From NCBI GenBank assembly GCA_022702705.1, contig CM040427.1, positions 16,701,625 through 16,765,624 on the forward strand: a DNA stretch of 64,000 nucleotides. Direction: 5' to 3'. Origin of the DNA: Papilionanthe hookeriana x Papilionanthe teres (Eukaryota; Streptophyta; Magnoliopsida; Asparagales; Orchidaceae). Position 1 is the first letter of the stretch; each line of letters starts with the position of its first letter. Position numbers and translations under genes: made by a program. A model generated the notes under the pieces. It did not search any database, was not told where the DNA came from, and saw nothing but the letters and a program-made list of their open reading frames with translations. Positions 58,290-64,000 of this stretch are shown in pieces.

Positions 58290-58808
58290 GACTTGTCCCT
58301 TTACGGCACGAAGAGGAACGAAAGTTATGTCGAATTGCAATAGTATCATCGACCATCTGGCAAGTCTTCCAGAAAGCGTCGGTTGGGTCATCAAGTATTG
58401 CAACGGATTAACTCTCGAAATAAGGTTGACCTTATGAGAAAGCATGTAATGCCTGAGCTTTTGAGCGGCGAAGATCAGGGCCAAACAATGCTTCTTAATC
58501 GGAGGATACTTTACTTTCGTCGAGATTAGACGACGGCTCAGGTAGTAGAGAGCGTTTTCTTTTCCCTCGTCATTGACCTGGGCTAGCAGGGCTCCGAGAG
58601 AATCGTCTAAAGCTGTGGTATAAAGTATCAACAGTCTACCTGAGACTGGGGCTTCTAAGACAAGAGGTGTCATTAAATATTGCTTAACGTCCTTGAAAGC
58701 CCGCTGGCATTTCTCATCCCAAATGAATTTGGCATCCTTTTTAACCAATGCCGAGAAGGGCTGACACCTACCTGACAAGTTTGAGATAAAGCGTCGAAGA
58801 TATGCCAA
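58290..58808 (-). pseudogene. RT-linked RNase H of element IV
   Basis: The first about 170 codons of a 385-codon open frame: LAYLRRFISNLSGRCQPFSAL (connection), FIWDEKCQRAFKDVKQYL, RLLILYTTALDDSLGALLAQ, NALYYLSRRLISTKVKYPPI, and KHCLALIFAAQKLRHYMLSHKV. The usual catalytic Asp of LYLA-D-type motifs is weakly conserved, as is usual for the first RNase H of dual-RNase H elements. Preceded in the same frame by RT, separated by TGA at about 58824 where element III has CGA. Confidence 0.87.
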
Positions 58809-58823
58809 CTTCCCTTGAAAGGA

Positions 58824-59789
58824 TCATAGTTGTTTCAAAGTTTTGGGAGGAGGCATTTCCAAATTAGCTTTAATCTTCTCCGGATCGATTTCAATCCCGC
58901 GATGTCGGACAACAAATCCTAAGAATTTCCCGGAGGTGACGCCGAAGGCGCATTTTAAGGGATTCATCTTAAGGTTAAATTGTCTTAGTCGCTCGAAAAC
59001 AATTCTCAAATCATACGTGTGATCTTCCTTCAGTTTACTTTTGATGACCACATCATCCACGTAGCACTCGACTTGGTTGTGAATGAGATCATCAAAGATC
59101 TTTGTCATCGCTCTTTGGTATGTTGCTCCCGCGTTCTTTAGTCCGAATGGCATTATTGTGTAGCAATACACTCCGATCGGCGTTCTGAATGCCGTAAGCT
59201 TTTCGTCTTCTGGTGCCATCTTTATCTGGTTGTATCCCGACGATCCATCCATAAATGAGAAGATTTCATGCGTCGAAGTGATGTCGATCATCAGTTCTAG
59301 GATTGGTAGTGGAAATTCATCCTTTGGACATGCTTTATTCAAATCTCTGAAATCCACGCAGATTCTGATCTGACCATCCTTCTTTCTGACTGGTACCACG
59401 TTGGCTAACCAAGTTGGGTATTGTTCTTCACGGACAAATTTAGCGTCTATTAGCTTCTTAACTTCGGCTATAACTTATTGTTCAATCTCTAGACGCATTC
59501 TTCTTGGAGCTTGTCTAACTGGAACAACAGTGGGATCCACTCCTAATTTGTGAACTGCGACTTCTGGAGCTAATCCTAGCATTTCATCATAACTCCAAGC
59601 AAAATAGTCTTTGAATTCCATTAGTAGCTTATTTATCTCTTCGAAGACTTCTTTATTGAGTAAGGAGCTAACAAAGGTCGGCCTAGGCTCTTCGCTAATA
59701 CCTAAGTTAACTTCCATTAACTCGTCTATTGTAGATTTAATTTCTTCTTTGAATTCTGGCGGAGCATCTCCGATTTGCGGCATCTTCAA
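58824..59789 (-). pseudogene. Reverse transcriptase of element IV
   Basis: Same frame as the RNase H. The lead-in EFKEEIKSTIDELMEVNLG and FKDYFAWSYDEMLGLAPEV lies at 59475-59789, with a TAA at 59475 (a Gln codon in sister sequence). Then VPVRKKDGQIRICVDFRDLN, CPKDEFPLPILELMID, IFSFMDGSSGYNQI (motif A Asp), PFGLKNAGATYQRAM, and ECYVDDVVIKSK (catalytic YVDD), ending GFVVRHRGIEIDPEKIKA. The catalytic aspartates are intact. Only two nonsense codons interrupt the RT-RNase H frame, so this is the best pol in the window. It copies element RNA to DNA in cytoplasmic particles when functional. Confidence 0.92.
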
Positions 59790-59848
59790 GATCTTCTCGA
59801 GGCTTCCAAGCGGCCTTCATTAGGCTCGCAAATGACAACCAAGCAAAA

Positions 59849-61306
59849 TCACGTATAGTCAACAGACCCTACCGTGCCGAATCCGAGACCATGTTTTGAA
59901 TTGGAAGGCCGACTGGCATTATTCCATAATTTTTCAAAACGTTGTGATTGACCTTTTATCCATCGTCGAGGTAAGACTCCACGTTGAATAAAATTTTGAA
60001 CACAGGGAGAGTACCAATCAAAAGGCAGTTCCATTAATTCGGAAGAGTTAACATCTACAAATTGTACATCTTTTTCACTAGTGGAAGAAGAAGCACCACG
60101 GTAGAACTTGATTGGCTTAGCACCACCATCATGCACTTCCTTGACCACCATACCCTCGATCTTATTAGAATGGATCGGGGTCAGGGTCATAGTATGTACA
60201 TAATGGTTAATCTTCTCGTACATTGATTTATACTCTTCATTCTTTTCATCTTCGAGAGAAATCTTGAATTGTGGTTCCTTCTGACTTATTGTCACTGCTT
60301 CTTTCTCAATTTCTTCTTCTACTTCGGAACTGTTCTCCCAATCAACGTCGATGACCGGTTTCTTTTGTCCAACTGTTCCAACGTTTCTTCCACGTCCTCG
60401 TCCCCGGCCTCTACCTCGGGTGCGAGTTCTGGAGAAATCTTCACCATCTCGCTGTAAGGGAGTGGTGAGTAACTGTTGGACTAGAACTTCAGGATCTTCA
60501 TCGTCTCGAATTTCTTTTGCTTCAGTTGGTACGACGTTTCTGGAAAAGATTGTTTTCTTCGGAGGCGCGTAGTAGGCTGTATCTTCATGAATTCCGATCT
60601 CGTGTACGGAGAATGGTTGCAAGTCGCCTTTTATACACTGTTCTCCTCCATCGTAATACTTTATGCACTGGTGCAGAGACGACGGTACCATCCGGTTCTC
60701 ATGGATCCATGGCTGACCCAGTAGAGCATTGAACGATGTCTCAGAATCAATTATGTGGAATTTTGTGGTTGTCTTTGCTAAATCACCGGTCTTCATTAGT
60801 AGTGTTATCAATCTAAGAGCTCTTACTCCTTTTTAATTGAAGCCTCTTAATAACATCTTGTCTGCTTCAAGCTCGCGAGCATCAATTTCCAAATATGCTA
60901 GTGTCCGAAGATTCATTATGTTGATTGATGCTCCCGGATCAACCAACACTCTGGAGAGCGTAAACTTTCCAATAGTGACTGAAATGTATAATGGTCGGTT
61001 GTGATCAGCTATTCCCAGTAATATATCATTGTCCGTGAAGGTAGCACCTCGCTGTTCTCTTAACGAGCAAACCTCGTCGAAGGAATTACCGGCCATTTGA
61101 GCTAAACAATTCTCTGGATCAAGTAAAGCCTTGATCAGAGCCTCCCTCATCTCCTTTGACAGGATCAGAGCGTCGTATATGCTTAGTTTGGCTGGTAACT
61201 TCCTAAGATGGGCTAGCACGTTGTAGTCCACTTTATTACTATGTTCCTCGGCTTCTTCCCGAATGGGCGGTTCTTCCGCCGGGGTCGACTCTTCCCGAGC
61301 AACCAC
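59849..61306 (-). pseudogene. Aspartic protease and pro-RT linker of element IV
   Basis: Two blocks in the same frame, separated by a stop at 60833. The first (60833-61306) has NHRPLY-type sequence (DHNRPLYISVTIGKFTLSRVLVDPGASINIM) with the active-site Asp-Pro-Gly-Ala-Ser. The second (59849-60811) has TKFHIIDSETSFNALLGQPWIHE, the flap and second conserved region. After it come an Arg/Gly run (TRGRGRGRGRGRN), acidic sequence (WENSSEVEEEIEKEAV) and ELPFDWYSPCVQNFIQRG. It ends GLGFGTVGSVDYT with TGA, in a different phase from the RT. This may reflect the Ogre-type pro-RT intron or decay. Confidence 0.8.
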
Positions 61307-62157
61307 CGCTTCCTTTATCCTTTGGACCCATTATCGGGGGTAGAACTTTTCCGCTTCTTAGATCGACCTCCGTTATCTCTTCTAAATTTACCGGTGTCTC
61401 CTCTCGAATCGGGACAACCGGCTCTTCCGAAGTTGCTTCGGTGTCCGACGGCTCTAATTCTATCGTGATCGGAGCTCCTCGGAATTCACAAATGGACTCG
61501 TTGCTTGTCGAGCTTTCGTAGCCTCCTTTGTGAACATCTTCTTCGTTGTGGTCATCAAGGTTGTGTATGATTTGAGAATCGTTATTTGTATTGGAATCGA
61601 GATCTGGATTAAGCCGGTTGTCGCTAGTTAAGTAATCATTGGAAACAGTCAAAATGTAGCCAACGCCATAACCCTTTCCATTATAAGATCTCGCCGGGGC
61701 GAGCAGATAATCATACAGAGTCAGGAGATCGAGGAATTTCTCCCCCGAATCAGATACAACCATCCTACGATAAGCAGCCCCTAGTCTATCCTTCGGAGCC
61801 TTGGTCTTCTTTTCTTCCACAATCTTCTCCTCCTTCTGGGGCAGTTCTTCAATCGCAAGTGATAGTGTCGGCTCGACGGGTTTCAAACTCCGAGTCAAGC
61901 GCGTACCGGCGATGCCGGGTGTGATCCAAAATTTTCTTTGAAGACTTTGTCCAGACGGTACTCCATCCATCACCGGTCATGTAAGGGTCTATCGGATCAA
62001 TAGGATCCGTCGAGATAACATTGACGGAACCTCCTTTCTGAGGTTCCTTCATGTATTCCTTTGGGATCGTTATGTTCCCTTTCTGGAGATTGTCATCAAG
62101 CCAACTCTTGAAAGTGATGCAATCCTCTATCTTGTGTCCGAGCATCCAGTGGTAAGG
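61307..62157 (-). pseudogene. Gag C-terminal fragment of element IV
   Basis: Contains the end of a knuckle-like motif (YHWMLGHKIEDCITFKSWLDD), MKEPQKGGSVNVISTDP, and then acidic sequence with SLAIEELPQKEEKIVEEKK and ICEFRGAPITIELEPSDTE (61239-61973 and 61849-62172, two frames). The capsid part is lost by the deletion at 62157/62158. The first Cys of the knuckle falls at the breakpoint. Homologous to about 47000-47930 of element III. Confidence 0.75.
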
Positions 62158-62556
62158 GACCCTCTTAGCCAAGGGCTAGGGGTTTGGACTTAGCCACATG
62201 AGTACTCCAATGAACCAGGAGTCAAGATTGGGTAGGGATGGTTTAGGGTTTAGGATGGGTGTGAGAGTGCAGAGTGTACAAGCCAAACCTCATCAGGACT
62301 AAGCCACCCATGGTTATCCTAAGGCTTGAACACCCTATAGGAATTCATCCTTGTCTTCCTGCACATTGGTCCCAACCTTCCAAGTGATTTGGAGGTTAAT
62401 GACCATCTATTTAAGATTTCAAAGAGAGTCAAGATTTGGTTTAAATTTCTAAATGGTGGGTTCCATCTCTAGTCTTCTAGGATAGTAAGGAGAAGTCCTA
62501 TGGCTAGACCCTAACAACTAAAAGGAAAAAAAAGACCTCACCAAAAATAAGGTCAA
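62158..62556 (-). repeat. LTR end fragment (399 bp), probably the outer edge of element IV 5' LTR
   Basis: Matches about 1580-1987, 20786-21201 and 38018-38440 with clear divergence, including 'ctcttagccaagggct' at the start and AAGGTCAACA at the end. Orientation agrees with element IV. More diverged than the other LTR copies, so it could also belong to a different, older copy. Confidence 0.7.
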
Positions 62557-63600
62557 CACTTATACATGTATTACTCTACTATTTTAAAAACCTTAAATAT
62601 TGTACCTTTTTCCTCTTGCTTAGTTTAAAATTTCATATTGCAAAATATATAAACCTTATTAAAAGAACTACGTTTAGGGAAGGGAAAAGAACTTAAATTT
62701 AAACTTTACTTGTCCTTAGTAAGCAATATTTTCAAAAAATTAATAACATAACCTATGGAAGAAAAGTAAATTTAAGATAGGTATGCTGTCATTTTCATAA
62801 ATATTATAATAAACTTATAAAAGTATTTTTTATATTAAGGGATAATTCTAAAAATTGTAATTATTTAATGAAAGAGTGTAAGAATTTTGATTCAAATATC
62901 TAAATTAAAAAAAAATTATATTTTTGAAAGTTTTAAGAAATCTAGATGTTTACTTGAGAAGATAGAATTGAAACTCTATGAAAAATATTTTTACTAAACA
63001 CATATTCATTAAGTGAAAATTGTGTTAAGTCTTTAAATATAAGTTAAGGATAGTGAAGTTCAAAATCATTAACAGACTATCCAGATATAGTAATCCTGAT
63101 ATAAAAAAAGAAGAAAGAAAAAAAGAAAAAATGCAAAAATCAAAAGAAAAATGAAAAAATGAAAAAAGCCAAAAATGAAAAATATATGAGGAGAAGCTTG
63201 AGGAGATGCCTAATAAAAATTGGCTTCACTTGAATTATCTTATAGAAAGAGACCTAATTACATTTTTTACTTAAGTTTCATGTATAAGCATCCTTACTAG
63301 TAGAATTATCATGAAAATCTTTTTCTCGTAAATTATCTACATGCTCTTAATATGACAAATTGCAATTATTTTTTGAAATAGATAGGAGAAGAGAGTTCTT
63401 AACACTTAATTATTAAATATTTTACATATTGTGGTTTTAGCCTAAATTATTAAAAAAGCATTTTAAGTTTCATTATTCTATTTATAAAAAGAACAGTTGT
63501 AGAAGTCTTAAAGAAAATTTTTCTCCATAAATTATTATTTTTGGTAGTAAAGAGTTACTTGAGGACAAGTGACCCACAATTTTATATTATGATATTTTTA
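62557..63600 (+). other. Relic internal sequence of an Athila-like (element II-like) retrotransposon, inverted relative to element II
   Basis: No credible gene. 63040-63250 corresponds to the reverse complement of about 7990-8190 (shared 'ccagatatagtaatcct', 'ttgaggagatgcctaa', purine-rich run). 63545-63575 has 'gttacttgaggacaagt', the reverse complement of 7673-7690. It therefore represents the 3' non-coding interior of an element II relative on the plus strand. No polypurine tract at its end. Confidence 0.55.
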
Positions 63601-64000
63601 ATTTAATTGCAACGACGCCAAAAACTTGACCCCGCTATATTATATGTATAGAATTGTAATTGTTTATGTTGTGGATGCTACGCAAGTATACGTATCGTAT
63701 CAAGTAATACAGGGCTCTAGTGGAGTCCTGGTTATCGATCCCACAAGGAAAGAGAAAATTAAATAACAACTAATTTTAAAATAATAATAATAATTTTAAA
63801 ATAGTATACGAAAATTTGGAATTCTAAATTTAAGCGCAATAAAGTAAACTAAGTATTTTAATTAGGTAACTTAACTAAGTAGAAAATTAATACGTATTGA
63901 AAGTGCAGAAATTAAACTAATTGCTAAATAAGTCTTAACTATTCGAAAAAGTATCTTTCCCCTTGTTTAGAAATTTAAGTGATCGATGAATTTAAATAGA
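63601..64000 (-). repeat. PBS-like site and LTR start of an Athila-like element (partial)
   Basis: 'cgacgccaaaaacttgaccc' at about 63615 parallels the PBS-LTR junction of element II (12961-12985). 'acgcaagtatacgtatcg' and 'tatcgatcccac' then align with 5830-5895. Orientation is opposite to the preceding 1 kb. Runs off the window. Confidence 0.55.

Larger units (their letters stand above)
53372..62556 (-). mobile_element. Element IV: truncated Ogre/Tat-like element with AlkB ORF
   Basis: Contains, from the left, part of the 3' UTR with a 95-96-bp array, the AlkB-like ORF, integrase, aRNase H, RNase H, RT, protease and the last part of gag. Its 3' LTR and polypurine tract are lost at 53371/53372. 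At 62157/62158 the gag knuckle jumps to the outermost 399 bp of an LTR ending GGTCAACA in the expected orientation, so ORF0, leader, PBS and most of the 5' LTR are deleted. Its pol is the best preserved of the three, with few nonsense codons. Confidence 0.8.

Overview
This window reads as repeat-dense plant nuclear DNA, very probably angiosperm heterochromatin. I see no convincing single-copy host gene. Nearly everything is LTR retrotransposon, and almost all of it is oriented on the minus strand. The dominant family is a Ty3/gypsy element of the Tat/Ogre type. It has LTRs of about 6.7-7.3 kb that start TGTCGGCAT and end GGTCAACA on the plus strand, a primer binding site of the form TGGCGACT(T/C)CG(C/T)TGGGGA, an extra ORF before gag (ORF0), and two RNase H domains before the integrase. 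The species cannot be named from the sequence.

Layout. Element I (1-31141) has a 3' LTR running off the left edge (1-1987), a 3' UTR, an AlkB-like ORF (3345-4832), an integrase tail, ORF0 (21718-22686), a leader, a PBS, and a 5' LTR (23238-31141) that itself holds a 5'-truncated RTE-type LINE (about 26577-28068). Most of gag-pol is deleted. Element II (5692-21696, target duplication TCGTC) is nested in the integrase of element I. It is an Athila-like element carrying only gag and protease. Its own 5' LTR is split by a solo Ogre LTR (14461-21201, target duplication GGGCC). Element III (31142-53371) is the most complete Ogre-like copy: LTR, 36-bp tandem array, AlkB ORF, integrase, aRNase H, RNase H, RT, protease, gag, ORF0, leader, PBS and a truncated 5' LTR. 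Element IV (53372-62556) keeps a 95-96-bp tandem array, AlkB, pol and a gag tail, and then jumps to the last 399 bp of an LTR. The end of the window (62557-64000) is a rearranged relic of an Athila-like element.

The main discovery is that all three Ogre-like internal regions (I, III, IV) carry, between integrase and the polypurine tract, a separate intronless ORF. Its C-terminal half is a 2-oxoglutarate/Fe(II) dioxygenase of the plant ALKBH9/ALKBH10 (mRNA m6A demethylase) type. In elements I and IV the HxD...H iron triad and the R...R cofactor residues are intact. This looks like a retrotransposon family that captured an RNA demethylase. A likely splice acceptor just before its ATG suggests expression from a spliced subgenomic mRNA.

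Two further signals stand out. First, an 18-nt sequence at the polypurine tract is the exact complement of a sequence in the 5' leader of the same element, next to a conserved hairpin; this could be a 5'-3' RNA cyclisation element. Second, element III and its LTRs show systematic CTG/CAG to CTCG/CGAG or CG differences from their paralogues. These look like a base-calling artefact at methylated CHG sites and explain many of its apparent frameshifts.
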